Source: Candidatus Methanomethylophilaceae archaeon | GTDB lineage: Archaea; Thermoplasmatota; Thermoplasmata; Methanomassiliicoccales; Methanomethylophilaceae | NCBI GenBank assembly: GCA_017540825.1 | Contig: JAFYAH010000049.1 | Location: 1-64,000 of the forward strand | Reading direction: 5' to 3' | Length of the DNA: 64,000 nt | In this document: positions 1-9,113 of the stretch, one piece after another | Position numbering within the stretch: the first letter of the stretch is position 1 | How the letters are laid out: every line of letters starts with the position of its first letter | Notes under the pieces: model-generated | The model's database searches: none | Seen by the model: the letters and a program-made list of their open reading frames with translations, nothing else | Told to the model about the DNA's origin: nothing | Program-made: the position numbers and the translations under genes

Positions 1-14
1 CCCTCAGAATCGCC

Positions 15-76
15 AACTGTCCAATGACTCATTTTCTTAATTTTTGCAGAATGCTGGCTAGCCTCATTGGACAGTT
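15..76. repeat. 13-bp perfect inverted repeat
   Basis: AACTGTCCAATGA at 15-27 is repeated in reverse complement at 64-76, with 36 bases between the arms. It lies in AT-rich DNA just before a truncated reading frame. It could be a regulator site or the trace of a mobile element end. No transposase is attached in the window. Confidence 0.6.
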
Positions 77-78
77 AG

Positions 79-240
79 TTTCATATATGGTGGTTTCACG
101 AAAAAACAGGTTCCGAAGCAAAGTCTGATGTCCAAGTCAAGTTAAACGGGTACCAAGTATATGTCTTCGCACTTATTTCAAAGAATATTAATGCTATTCA
201 AGATACTGTTTCAGATATTAAATTAATGCTAGGGCAATAA
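79..240 (+). pseudogene. 3' fragment of an unidentified gene
   Basis: The frame is open from the TAG at 76-78 to the TAA at 238-240, about 53 codons. Its only methionine is close to the end, so no complete gene starts here. The translated part (including VQVKLNGYQVYVF and INAIQDTVSDIKLML) looks like a real amphipathic protein tail, not random sequence. I do not recognise the family. It is probably the remnant of a gene cut off by rearrangement at the edge of the defence island, next to the inverted repeat at 15-76. Confidence 0.3.
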
Positions 241-286
241 CCGTCTTTTTAGCTTAAAGTCTGGCATGGTAGATAGTTTCAAAATC

Positions 287-655
287 TCAATCGTCTAATG
301 CTAAATCACTCTGACATGATTTATTATTCGAATATACCTTTTTCCACGCATCTATTACATCTTGATATAGGCATTTAAAATTAGTCTGGCAATAATAATT
401 CCATAATGTTTTAAAATCTGAACTAATATTTTCCCAACCAGTTTTTCCATCTTTTACATATTCAGGATCGACCGACAACAAATTGGACAACTTTGCTGCT
501 ATGCCCCCCACTGTACAATCGTACCCGTACAGGTTCAACAATGTACATAGATTAATCACTAACGGATTAGTTTTCGAGACGTTTCTTTTGTCTATTCTCT
601 TATAAAGGTCAATAATAAGAATCTCTTCTTCTTTAGAATAAGTATGGCCACTCAT
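287..655 (-). CDS. small protein resembling the N-terminal domain of HNH-type restriction proteins
   Basis: This 122-residue protein begins with YSKEEEILIIDLY and continues with NPLVINL, GGIAAKLSNL and SVDPEYV. That order resembles the DNA-binding N-terminal region of some HNH restriction endonucleases (pattern: E..L.L.LY..I ... NP.VI.L ... AVAMKLVNF..LDP). The nuclease part with the HNH motif is missing, so on its own it may only bind DNA. It is AT-rich and divergent from the defence operon that begins at about 813, sharing a 150-base promoter region with it. A role as regulator or accessory factor of that operon is inference. The family match comes from memory of motif patterns only. Confidence 0.6.
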   Translation of the reverse strand: MSGHTYSKEEEILIIDLYKRIDKRNVSKTNPLVINLCTLLNLYGYDCTVGGIAAKLSNLLSVDPEYVKDGKTGWENISSDFKTLWNYYCQTNFKCLYQDVIDAWKKVYSNNKSCQSDLALDD

Positions 656-812
656 AATTGATTATTGCTGACATATTGTATTAATCTTTCTATCAACTTT
701 TTAGTTGCATTTGATCATTGTCTTTATAATAATTTATAAACAAGAAGATGGATTCACTTGCAATCCTTTGATATAATCCAGCCATATAATACAAAGGTAA
801 TATTTGAACGAG
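656..812. promoter_or_regulatory. divergent promoter region of the defence island
   Basis: This AT-rich gap separates the small minus-strand gene from the plus-strand operon. An ATATAATA box at about 784-791 lies 25 bases before the ATG at 813, the spacing expected for a leaderless archaeal transcript. A second box, TTTATAATAATTTATAAA, lies near 730-750. AAAGGT at 792-797 could serve as a ribosome site for the TTG at 804. Confidence 0.45.
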
Positions 813-2264
813 ATGAGTTGTATGGATGAAATCAATTCTCCCCCGGCTGCGGCTGCGTTGATGGAATCGACAAGGTGCATCGGTTATTCTTTCGAGTCCG
901 CTCTCGCTGATATTCTAGATAACAGTATTAGTGCCAACGCCGATAACATCTGGATTTTTTCCAACCCGTCTTCTGATCCTTTTTTATCGATAATTGACGA
1001 TGGCAACGGTTTAATCAGATCAGAACTCATTGAAGCTATGCGTTACGGAACCAATCCCAACGATAGTCGTGATGAAAATGACCTAGGTAGATTCGGTCTC
1101 GGATTGAAGATGGCTTCCTTGTCTCAGTGCAGATGCCTCACAGTCATTTCGAAGACTTCGGAGGGCACTTCTTCTTGTAGGTGGGATCTCGATCGTGTTA
1201 TCGAAACAGACCAATGGACCCTTCAGATTCTATCGAATGAAGAAATAATAGATTTGCCTTATTATCATCATCTTGATTCCTTAGAACATGGAACCCTTGT
1301 GGTTTGGCAGAATCTGGATAAACTTAAGGAACGCGCTGTTGATGTAATAGAGCTGATGACGGAAACGCTATCTTCTTGTAAAAAACATCTGTCATTGGTG
1401 TTCCATCGTTTCATGGAACCGAGGACGGGCGGTCTTAGGATATTCCTCAATAACGACAAACTCGAGCCACTGGACCCGTTCTTTACATCTTCCACTCTTA
1501 CTGCATCCTTGCCGGAGCAGACCGTGCTGATTCAGGGACAAAAGGTCGTCGTCAAGCCTTACGTTTTACCGCCTGAATCCAAAATGAAACCAGCTGACAT
1601 TGAAAAGATAGGAGGCTTGCAACGCAATCTCCAAGGTTTCTGGGTGTATCGCAACAAACGTCTCATCATACCGGGAACATGGTTCAGGCTCAGCCGTAAC
1701 AAAGAGCTCAGCAAACTTGCAAGAGTGCGCGTTGACATTCCAAACTGCCTTGATTCCATATGGGACATAGACGTGAAAAAAAGCTCTGCATCCGTTCCAG
1801 TCGTCTTCCAACACGAGTTCGAAAAAGTCCTTGACAAAGTAATCGAAAAAAGCGAGTCCAAGTACAAATACCGCGGTCGCAAGGTTGCAGATTCCAAGAA
1901 ACAGTTCATTTGGGACAAGTACACGCTTAATGGCGGCTACCGGTATTCGATAAATAAGAACCATCCGTTAGTTAAATCTTGCCTTGATTCTACCGATGGG
2001 GAAGTCCGCGATGCAGTTTTAGAACTTATCAAATACGTGGAAGAATCAGTCCCATATAACGACATCTTTAACACCATGGCCGAAGCGAAGCTCGCTGTCC
2101 CTGAAACAAATGACGATGTGATTGAGGAGCTTATATCAAAAGGACACAGGTTGATCGAGATAGGATTTACGATTTCGGATTTCCGGATCACGGAACCATT
2201 CATGAATTATCCGCAAGTCCTTGAAAGCCTGAAGGGATACCTTTCGGAGGAGTGCAATGACTGA
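813..2264 (+). CDS. MutL/MORC-like GHKL ATPase of a Mza-type defence operon
   Basis: The protein has about 483 residues. The GHKL nucleotide-binding motifs are clear near the N-terminus: the N box in LADILDNSISA (about residues 31-41), DDGNG (62-66) and GRFGLGLKMAS (92-102). This is the arrangement seen in MutL, Hsp90 and MORC ATPases. Members next to Z1 helicase genes belong to phage-defence or restriction-like operons and probably act as ATP-driven clamps on DNA. It overlaps the Z1 gene by 8 bases, so translation is likely coupled. I chose ATG 813 because of the TATA-like box 25 bases upstream; TTG 804 and ATG 822 are also possible. Codon use is more AT-rich than in the core genes downstream, consistent with horizontal transfer. 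The broad family is firm; the mechanism is inference. Confidence 0.85.
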   Translation: MSCMDEINSPPAAAALMESTRCIGYSFESALADILDNSISANADNIWIFSNPSSDPFLSIIDDGNGLIRSELIEAMRYGTNPNDSRDENDLGRFGLGLKMASLSQCRCLTVISKTSEGTSSCRWDLDRVIETDQWTLQILSNEEIIDLPYYHHLDSLEHGTLVVWQNLDKLKERAVDVIELMTETLSSCKKHLSLVFHRFMEPRTGGLRIFLNNDKLEPLDPFFTSSTLTASLPEQTVLIQGQKVVVKPYVLPPESKMKPADIEKIGGLQRNLQGFWVYRNKRLIIPGTWFRLSRNKELSKLARVRVDIPNCLDSIWDIDVKKSSASVPVVFQHEFEKVLDKVIEKSESKYKYRGRKVADSKKQFIWDKYTLNGGYRYSINKNHPLVKSCLDSTDGEVRDAVLELIKYVEESVPYNDIFNTMAEAKLAVPETNDDVIEELISKGHRLIEIGFTISDFRITEPFMNYPQVLESLKGYLSEECND

Positions 2265-5046
2265 CAGATTGGATGCCGATTTCTCGACTTTATGCACCCT
2301 GTTGAAGAAGAGAAACAACTACGATGAAAAAACCGTGGAGGAATGCCTTCCCATACTGAGATTCGCCTCACCCGAACTCACCGACGACGACATCGAAGAG
2401 ATACGTAAGAGGGCGCTTGCAACGTTTGGCCACCATCTTGACATGGGAACAATGATAACCGACAACTCCCAGGAACCGTGGTTCATGGCCAGGATGAAGG
2501 AATGCAAGATGTTCTACTCCGACCGTAACCGTGAGTATCTTCTGATCTACAAATCCATCTCTCCGGATGTCGTCTCCAAGCTGGATGATATTACCGATGT
2601 TATCATGGATGGCTTCGGAGACCCCCGTTCCGATTCTTTCTCTCGTCGCGGGCTGGTGATGGGCGATGTGCAATCGGGAAAGACCAGCACCTACACCAGA
2701 CTATGCTGCAAGGCAGTCGATGTCGGATATAGGATGATCATCCTTCTGACCGGTACCATAGAATCTCTGCGCAGACAGACTCAAGGTCGTCTGGACGAGG
2801 AGCTGGTAGGCAAAGACAGCGCGGCGTTCATCAAGAAGAATACGACCAGGAGGATAGGTGTTGGAAACATAGATCCCAACGATGAGTTTTTTGTCTTCAC
2901 TCATACTGAAGGGGACTTCAAAGCCAAAACCGCCGAAGCACTCAACCTGCCTATAACGAATCTAAACAATCCCCTGCTCCTCGTCATCAAGAAGAATTCT
3001 AGGATAATAGAGAACCTCGCCAACTGGCTCGACTCCCACAGAGACGGCCGCCTTATCCGGTCCCCTCTTCTTCTGATAGATGACGAAGCTGATAACGCTT
3101 CCATCAATACCTCTAAGGATTCCGTTACTGCCATTAATTCCGGTATCAGGAAAGTCCTTTCTATGTTCAATAAGAACACCTATGTAGGATTTACGGCAAC
3201 CCCTTACGCCAATATATTCATTAATCCTGAAGACGACCAAGACCTGTATCCCAAGCATTTCATCTATTGCCTCAGATCCCCGACCAACTATATCGGCCCT
3301 AAGAGCGTGTATCAAGATGATGGCGTCCATCGCGATATGCTGAAGGTCATCTATATTCCTAAAGAAAGGCAGGATCTGGGCCTTGTCGAGCTGCCGTACA
3401 AGCATAAGAAAGACCATTGGCTCGTCAATCTGCCGGCTTCCATGCGCGAGGCGATCGATTGCTTTTTCGTTTCCTGTACGATCCGTGATCTGAGGGGTCA
3501 GAACCGCAGCCACATGTCCATGTTGATCAACGCCAGTAGGTTCACTGACGTGCAAGATGTTATCAGAGATCTAGTTCAGGAATATGTTTTCAAGATGAAG
3601 GCCGCGGTCGAGGTTAATTCTAAGCTTCCACCAGACGAAGCTCGCGAGAATAACTATATCGACGATCTTTACAGAGCATGGAATGACAACTATTCCAATC
3701 TCGAATTCGAATGGGATGCGGTGCAGTTTGCCCTTTCTTCAGCCATAAAACCGATTGCTGTAAGATCGGTTAACCAGAATAACGGAGCAAAGTCACTTAA
3801 CTATGACGAATACAAATCGGACGGATTGCGGCTGATCGCCGTTGGCGGCAACAGCCTTTCCAGGGGCTTGACTCTCGAAGGCCTTTGCGTGAGCTACTTC
3901 TACAGAAGGGCCCAGAGCTATGACACCTTGATGCAGATGGGACGCTGGTTCGGATATCGCGACGGCTATGATGACCTTTGTAGGATATGGATGACGGAAG
4001 AGAGCATATACTGGTACGAGCAGATCTCTGTTGCCACCGAAGAGTTGAAACGCGAATTCGCCATCATGTACAACCTCAAGAAGACCCCGGACGACTTCGG
4101 ATTCAGAGTAAGGAGCGACATCACAGGCCTTCTGGTGACAGCTCGCAACAAGATGAGACATGCCGGGGACGACATCGTTAGGAAAAGCCTCGACGGTACC
4201 CCTGTATGGACATCCAGCGTCTCGGTAGGGAAAAGGAAAATCGAACATAATGAGAAACTGATGTTCCAGATGTTCGACGATCTGATGAGGGAGAAAAAAC
4301 CAATCTTCAACAAAACTACTGGCAACTACGTGTTTCCAAATGTATCCTACATTCATGTCAGATCGTTCCTCAAGGAATATGCATATCCGGAAATGGAAAA
4401 CATTCTCTTCGATCGCGATGCCATATTAGACATGATAGATTCTGGCCTTCTGACAATGAATTGGGACATAGCGATACAGCACGGCGGAGGCGACAAGTAC
4501 CCAGAGGCCACCAAACGCGGGTTTTCCATCCAAAAGACCAAACGTTCCAGCTATTCCGTCAGAGGCCAATCTGACGATGATCTGAACGTTCGCTTTACTA
4601 GCGCCAGCATCATGTCCCCCTCCAACATGTCTGAGGGCATTTTCAACGATTACACTATCGACGGAAAGAAGCTTTCAATTCCGGATGATGAGATTAACGG
4701 CTCCCCTGAAAGGATAAAACTCCTTGGAGAGACATACCTGCAGAGACAACTGGAGGTGGGCAACACCGATATAAAGGACCCTCCAGCAAAGGCATACTTG
4801 CGGACATCAAACAGGAGGCCTCTGATGCTGCTCTTCCCTCTGCAACTTAGCCTAAAAACCGGTGATCCCAACACTGATAAAAAGGAACTTGTAACGTCTC
4901 TCGGCTCCTCTACACCTATTGGCGTAGCACTGGGATTCCCATTGTTCGGAGAAGATTCAGATGAACGCTTGATTATCAAATACAAAACCTCCGTAGTCTA
5001 CAGCAAGATGGGAGGCAACGACGACCTGGATGATGAGGATCTATGA
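2257..5046 (+). CDS. Z1 domain superfamily II helicase-like protein
   Basis: This is a 929-residue protein. It has a Walker A motif GDVQSGKTS (about 136-144), a Walker B DDEAD (275-279), GFTATPYA (311-318, helicase motif III-like) and, in the second half, GGNSLSRGLTLEG followed by QMGRWFGYR. The last two are the hallmark of the Z1 domain found with MutL/MORC-like ATPases. The protein should use ATP to move on or remodel DNA. It overlaps the ATPase gene by 8 bases and the DUF4420 gene by 4, so the three are probably made in fixed ratio. The length is normal for the family. Function in phage defence is inferred from the neighbourhood. Confidence 0.9.
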   Translation: MTDRLDADFSTLCTLLKKRNNYDEKTVEECLPILRFASPELTDDDIEEIRKRALATFGHHLDMGTMITDNSQEPWFMARMKECKMFYSDRNREYLLIYKSISPDVVSKLDDITDVIMDGFGDPRSDSFSRRGLVMGDVQSGKTSTYTRLCCKAVDVGYRMIILLTGTIESLRRQTQGRLDEELVGKDSAAFIKKNTTRRIGVGNIDPNDEFFVFTHTEGDFKAKTAEALNLPITNLNNPLLLVIKKNSRIIENLANWLDSHRDGRLIRSPLLLIDDEADNASINTSKDSVTAINSGIRKVLSMFNKNTYVGFTATPYANIFINPEDDQDLYPKHFIYCLRSPTNYIGPKSVYQDDGVHRDMLKVIYIPKERQDLGLVELPYKHKKDHWLVNLPASMREAIDCFFVSCTIRDLRGQNRSHMSMLINASRFTDVQDVIRDLVQEYVFKMKAAVEVNSKLPPDEARENNYIDDLYRAWNDNYSNLEFEWDAVQFALSSAIKPIAVRSVNQNNGAKSLNYDEYKSDGLRLIAVGGNSLSRGLTLEGLCVSYFYRRAQSYDTLMQMGRWFGYRDGYDDLCRIWMTEESIYWYEQISVATEELKREFAIMYNLKKTPDDFGFRVRSDITGLLVTARNKMRHAGDDIVRKSLDGTPVWTSSVSVGKRKIEHNEKLMFQMFDDLMREKKPIFNKTTGNYVFPNVSYIHVRSFLKEYAYPEMENILFDRDAILDMIDSGLLTMNWDIAIQHGGGDKYPEATKRGFSIQKTKRSSYSVRGQSDDDLNVRFTSASIMSPSNMSEGIFNDYTIDGKKLSIPDDEINGSPERIKLLGETYLQRQLEVGNTDIKDPPAKAYLRTSNRRPLMLLFPLQLSLKTGDPNTDKKELVTSLGSSTPIGVALGFPLFGEDSDERLIIKYKTSVVYSKMGGNDDLDDEDL

Positions 5047-5963
5047 ACGACGATTTTCTGATAGACATCAGTAACGATATCTTTAAGCGGGTGGACTCCA
5101 CCCATCCTATTGACTGGAGGCTCAACGATGCCGAGTCGCCTACTAAGTTGGCTCTGATCTCGAAGGAAAAGCCCTCTGATTTCACAGAGACGAACGGGAT
5201 TCATATATCGGTCATATCCCAGACCAACGGATTGTTTGCGGTCGTCTTCGTCCTCAAAGATTCTTTGTGCGCTGAGATCTTCAAGGCTTTCTGCAACGAC
5301 GTTATCGAATCCAGCAGGTCCATAGATCCGGAAGATGCCGTGAATTTCGCTTTCGAACGCTACGTCATGTGGATGTATCTTTTCAAACCCCGTTCCAGCA
5401 ACAGATTTTCCGAGAAGGAAATTAGGGGGCTTCTAGGCGAGCTGTATGTAATGAGGGAAGGGTTCATCCCAAAGTTCGGTCCTTCTTCAGCCCTGAAATC
5501 ATGGATGTTTCATCTTGGTGGCAAGCAGGACTTCATCGAGCATGACCAATGGTACGAGGTGAAAACCCTCCTAGAAGGCAATGATACCATCCACATAAGC
5601 TCACTCGAACAACTTGCCCGCAATGACAAAGGAGAACTCATCATCATAAGGCTCAGAAAAACCAGCCCTGAATCCAAAGAAGGCATGACCCTAATATCCC
5701 TATATTCCGATATTATGGGTTTGCTTCCTTCCTTCGATCTTAAGAAGCGCTTCTCCCAGATAATGCTCGACAGCGGATTCATCGTGGGCGATGACTACTA
5801 CAATGATTTCCGTTTCGAGGTTGTCAACATTAGAGGCTACGATGTCAGAGAGGGATTCCCCAAGCTCACCCCCGGCAACATCCCATATCCTGGCATAGTT
5901 AAGGCCGACTATGAAATATCTATCGATTCAATCAAACAATTCGAGGTGAAATCATGGATCTGA
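5043..5963 (+). CDS. PD-(D/E)XK (DUF4420) nuclease-like protein
   Basis: The protein has 306 residues. The central part has RGLLGELYVMRE (about 127-138) with the helix glutamate, then KQDF and, a few residues on, YEVKT. The aspartate plus E-x-K fit a PD-(D/E)XK nuclease core, as described for DUF4420 proteins. In this operon type it is the likely nuclease component. It starts 4 bases inside the Z1 gene and ends 10 bases inside the AIPR gene. No membrane segment or signal peptide is visible. The catalytic residues look intact, but whether the protein cuts DNA has to be inferred from the family. Confidence 0.8.
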   Translation: MNDDFLIDISNDIFKRVDSTHPIDWRLNDAESPTKLALISKEKPSDFTETNGIHISVISQTNGLFAVVFVLKDSLCAEIFKAFCNDVIESSRSIDPEDAVNFAFERYVMWMYLFKPRSSNRFSEKEIRGLLGELYVMREGFIPKFGPSSALKSWMFHLGGKQDFIEHDQWYEVKTLLEGNDTIHISSLEQLARNDKGELIIIRLRKTSPESKEGMTLISLYSDIMGLLPSFDLKKRFSQIMLDSGFIVGDDYYNDFRFEVVNIRGYDVREGFPKLTPGNIPYPGIVKADYEISIDSIKQFEVKSWI

Positions 5964-8017
5964 AGGAGTACCGTGCGGAGTACCTCAACACCATCGAGAT
6001 AGGTTCTAGCGTTAACCGCAACTTCAACCGCTCAGAATTTGTGGATGCTGTGATGAAAGAGCTTGTAGAATCTGAAGAGCTCTCAGACTTCACACCTGTG
6101 CATTACGATGGTACGATAGGACCGAAGAGAAAGAGAATAGAATTCGACGGCTACGACTATGATGATTATGACAATACCTTCACTTTGGTCGTGTGCAAAT
6201 ACTCGGGCATTCCGGACACTTCGGAAAAGATCACCAGGTCGGATATCGAGAGCATGGTCGATCGTGCTAAGACTTTCATCGAGGGTTCTATCTCCCGCAT
6301 TACCCAGGACAGTCTCGAAGAGAGCGAGAGGGCCGTCGAGGTCGCTGAGATGATTCACAGCATCTCTGACGAAATCGTGAGGTATCGCATCTTCGTTCTC
6401 TCTGACCTCGAGAAGAGCGACAGGATAAAGTCAGTGGAAATTGAGCCCATAGACGGCAAGCAGGTGCTACTTAAGCTTTGGGACATATCGAATCTGTACG
6501 AACTCAACGTGTCCAAGAAAGGCTATGACGATATTGAGATTAATCTCTCAGATTTCGGTTATGACGGTCTCCCTTGCATCCGCACATTCGAGAGTTCTGA
6601 AGATTTCAGCTACGACTCCTACCTCTGCGCGATTCCTGGGCGCCTCCTGTCAGACCTTTACGAAAAATACGGCAGCAGATTGTTGGATTCCAATGTCCGG
6701 TCGTTCCTCAAACTCACGACCAAGACCAACAAGAACATCCGTGCCACAATACTCAAAGAACCACACATGTTCTTCGCATACAACAACGGCATCACTACCA
6801 CCGCCACAGACATAATCGTGGAATCTGTCAAAGACTCGCTGCTCATCAAGGGTTTCACAGCCTTGCAGATCGTCAACGGTGGTCAGACGACGGTGACCCT
6901 GTATACTGTCGGCAAGTCTCGCGACAAGCCTGACCTCTCGAAGATATATGTCCCAATGAAGGTCTCCGTGGTAGATCGCGAGCATGCCGAAGAGATCATC
7001 CCTAAGATATCTCGTTCGGCAAACACCCAGAACAAGGTGAGCGAAGCTGACTTCTTCTCCAACAGCCCGTTCCACAAGACCATACAAGACCTTTCCCGGA
7101 GGACCATGACACCACAGGTGTCTGGCGTGCCCTATTCCACCCGCTGGTTCTACGAAAGGACCCGTGGCCAATACCAGCAGGAAATATCCAGGAGGACAGG
7201 ATCGGAAGCCTCCAAATTCAAGACAGAGAACCCGAAGTCCCAAATGTTTACCAAAACCGATCTCGCTAAGTACCGTCTCAGCTACGCAATGAGGCCTGAC
7301 ATCGTAAGTAAAGGGGCACAGTACGCGCTACTCGAATTCTCCAAGAGCGTCGATACTGAACATCTAGATGAATACAACGACCTCTACTTCAAGGAAACCA
7401 TTGCCCTCGCTATCATGTTCAGAAGGTTGGAGAAGATGGTCCCTGGTCAGCCATGGTACCAAGGAGGGTATAGAGCACAAATCGTCACCTATTCCATCGC
7501 ACGCCTTGTCGCCCTTGCCGAGTCGATGGGTGGAGTTATCGATTTAATGAAAATATGGGACATGCAGTCGCTACCAAAACCATTAGAGGAGCAACTGATT
7601 CTCATAATGGAATCGGTCAACGAATCGATAACTCAGGAGAACGAGGAAGCTAACGTCGCACAGTGGTGCAAGAAGGAGAAATGCTGGAAAAAAGTTAAGG
7701 AGGCCTATGTCGAGCAATGCGACTCTTTCACCAAATGCCTAGTTTCTAAGAAACATGAGAATTTCAATCAGAAGATTGCCCGCAGAGACAAACGCAACTC
7801 CCAGCTCATAAACGCACGCATAGAAGTCGTTAATCTTGGCGGAGCATTTTTCCAGGATGCCTATGACTGGGGGTGCGATCATGACATGCTGGACGGATAC
7901 CAGAAGAGTCAACTAAGAGTCGCTATTAATCAGGAAATCAGACTCCCGTCCGAAAAGCAGTCCAAAGAGATCATGAAAATACTGGAGATGCTGCGCGAAG
8001 GGGGCTACAACAGATAA
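5954..8017 (+). CDS. AIPR family abortive-infection protein
   Basis: This is a 687-residue protein. The AIPR core is recognisable near residues 270-315: FFAYNNGITTTA followed by GFTALQIVNGGQTT, then NTQNKVSEADFFSN. AIPR proteins are known from abortive-infection loci and from operons with Z1 helicases. The C-terminal 200 residues are charged and Cys-poor and are probably an extension specific to this group. The start overlaps the DUF4420 gene by 10 bases. The biochemical activity of the family is not something I can state from the sequence. Context makes it the fourth element of the ATPase/Z1/nuclease set. Confidence 0.88.
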   Translation: MDLKEYRAEYLNTIEIGSSVNRNFNRSEFVDAVMKELVESEELSDFTPVHYDGTIGPKRKRIEFDGYDYDDYDNTFTLVVCKYSGIPDTSEKITRSDIESMVDRAKTFIEGSISRITQDSLEESERAVEVAEMIHSISDEIVRYRIFVLSDLEKSDRIKSVEIEPIDGKQVLLKLWDISNLYELNVSKKGYDDIEINLSDFGYDGLPCIRTFESSEDFSYDSYLCAIPGRLLSDLYEKYGSRLLDSNVRSFLKLTTKTNKNIRATILKEPHMFFAYNNGITTTATDIIVESVKDSLLIKGFTALQIVNGGQTTVTLYTVGKSRDKPDLSKIYVPMKVSVVDREHAEEIIPKISRSANTQNKVSEADFFSNSPFHKTIQDLSRRTMTPQVSGVPYSTRWFYERTRGQYQQEISRRTGSEASKFKTENPKSQMFTKTDLAKYRLSYAMRPDIVSKGAQYALLEFSKSVDTEHLDEYNDLYFKETIALAIMFRRLEKMVPGQPWYQGGYRAQIVTYSIARLVALAESMGGVIDLMKIWDMQSLPKPLEEQLILIMESVNESITQENEEANVAQWCKKEKCWKKVKEAYVEQCDSFTKCLVSKKHENFNQKIARRDKRNSQLINARIEVVNLGGAFFQDAYDWGCDHDMLDGYQKSQLRVAINQEIRLPSEKQSKEIMKILEMLREGGYNR

Positions 8018-8060
8018 CGACCCCAACGGCCATCAAGCCTTCCCCGCTTCAAGCGGCAAC

Positions 8061-8070
8061 GATATAAACG
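8061..8070 (+). promoter_or_regulatory. TATA-like box before the cytosine methyltransferase
   Basis: GATATAAACG lies in the 61-base gap after the AIPR gene. Its centre is about 26 bases before the in-frame ATG at 8091, which would give a leaderless transcript starting at the fifth codon of the longer frame. It may give the methyltransferase its own promoter. Confidence 0.4.
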
Positions 8071-8078
8071 ATGCTACC

Positions 8079-9113
8079 ATGTCCGACTTGATGAGGGCAC
8101 GCCCAAACTACACATTCGGAAGCCTATTCGCCGGCATCGGAGGCATATGCCTCGGCTTCAGCCAGTCTGGCTTCACTGTGAAGTGGGCCAACGAACTGGA
8201 CAGACACGCCTGCATGACATACAGACTCAACGAGTCCCGCATCAGTCCTGACCTCGATATCACAGAAGGCGACGTCCGCGATTTCGTTCCCTCGTGCGAG
8301 GTCGACGTTTTGGGAGGAGGCTTCCCGTGTCAACCATATTCCGTCGCTGGACCCATGAGAGGGCTAGAGGACGAGCGGGGGCTCCCCATGTTCGAGGAGA
8401 TCATCAGGATTGCCAAGATCTGCAGACCACGCGCGCTATTTCTCGAGAACGTGGGGAACCTCAAAACCTTTGACGGAGGACGGACCTTCGAGACGCTGAT
8501 GGACAGGATTACGGAATCAGGATTCCGTGCTCCGCACCATTACATCCTCAACAGCAAGGACTATTCGGGCATCGCCCAGTTCAGGAACAGGATCTATATC
8601 GTCGCATTCAAGGACCAGGCCGACGAGGAGTCGTTCAATGAATTGATTGGAAGCGGCCTACAGAAACGCGAGATCGAGATCGGTTTCAACGAAATAGTCA
8701 GCGACTCGTGCATACCATTGAAGTATTACTACAGCTTAGACGATCGCAACAAATGCATCTCCAAGCGCTACTACGAGCACTTTGTTCCTGCGGTCACGGA
8801 GAAGGGGGTCTTCTATCAGTACCGCCGCGACAAGATGAGGAGGAACAAAAACGGCCTCTGTCCCGCTCTGACGGCCAGCATGGGCGGTGGCGGGCATAAT
8901 GTCCCCATTATACTCGACGACTACGGAATCAGGAAGCTCACCCCTCGGGAATGCCTCAATGCTCAGGGATTCCCTGATTGGTTCGGTTTCCCGGATGACA
9001 TGGCGGACAGCCACAAGTACAAGCAGGTGGGCAACTCCGTCACCATACCCGTGATACGTGAATTCGCCGATGTCATCCGCAGATCCTTCGAGCTCGCAGA
9101 TACGAGACAATAA
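8079..9113 (+). CDS. dcm: DNA (cytosine-5) methyltransferase
   Basis: The protein has 344 residues and a complete set of C5-methyltransferase motifs: FAGIGG (motif I, about 18-23), GGFPCQPYS with catalytic Cys84 (motif IV), ENVGN (motif VI, 123-127), QFRNRIYIV (motif VIII) and, near the end, LTPRECLNAQGFP and QVGNSV (IX-X). It transfers a methyl group from S-adenosylmethionine to cytosine in a recognition site that cannot be read from sequence. As last gene of the operon it probably marks host DNA so that the ATPase/Z1/nuclease module spares it. The start could be ATG 8079 or ATG 8091. The stop TAA (9111-9113) is partly inside the target duplication of an IS, but the protein is not truncated. 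Confidence 0.93.
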   Translation: MSDLMRARPNYTFGSLFAGIGGICLGFSQSGFTVKWANELDRHACMTYRLNESRISPDLDITEGDVRDFVPSCEVDVLGGGFPCQPYSVAGPMRGLEDERGLPMFEEIIRIAKICRPRALFLENVGNLKTFDGGRTFETLMDRITESGFRAPHHYILNSKDYSGIAQFRNRIYIVAFKDQADEESFNELIGSGLQKREIEIGFNEIVSDSCIPLKYYYSLDDRNKCISKRYYEHFVPAVTEKGVFYQYRRDKMRRNKNGLCPALTASMGGGGHNVPIILDDYGIRKLTPRECLNAQGFPDWFGFPDDMADSHKYKQVGNSVTIPVIREFADVIRRSFELADTRQ

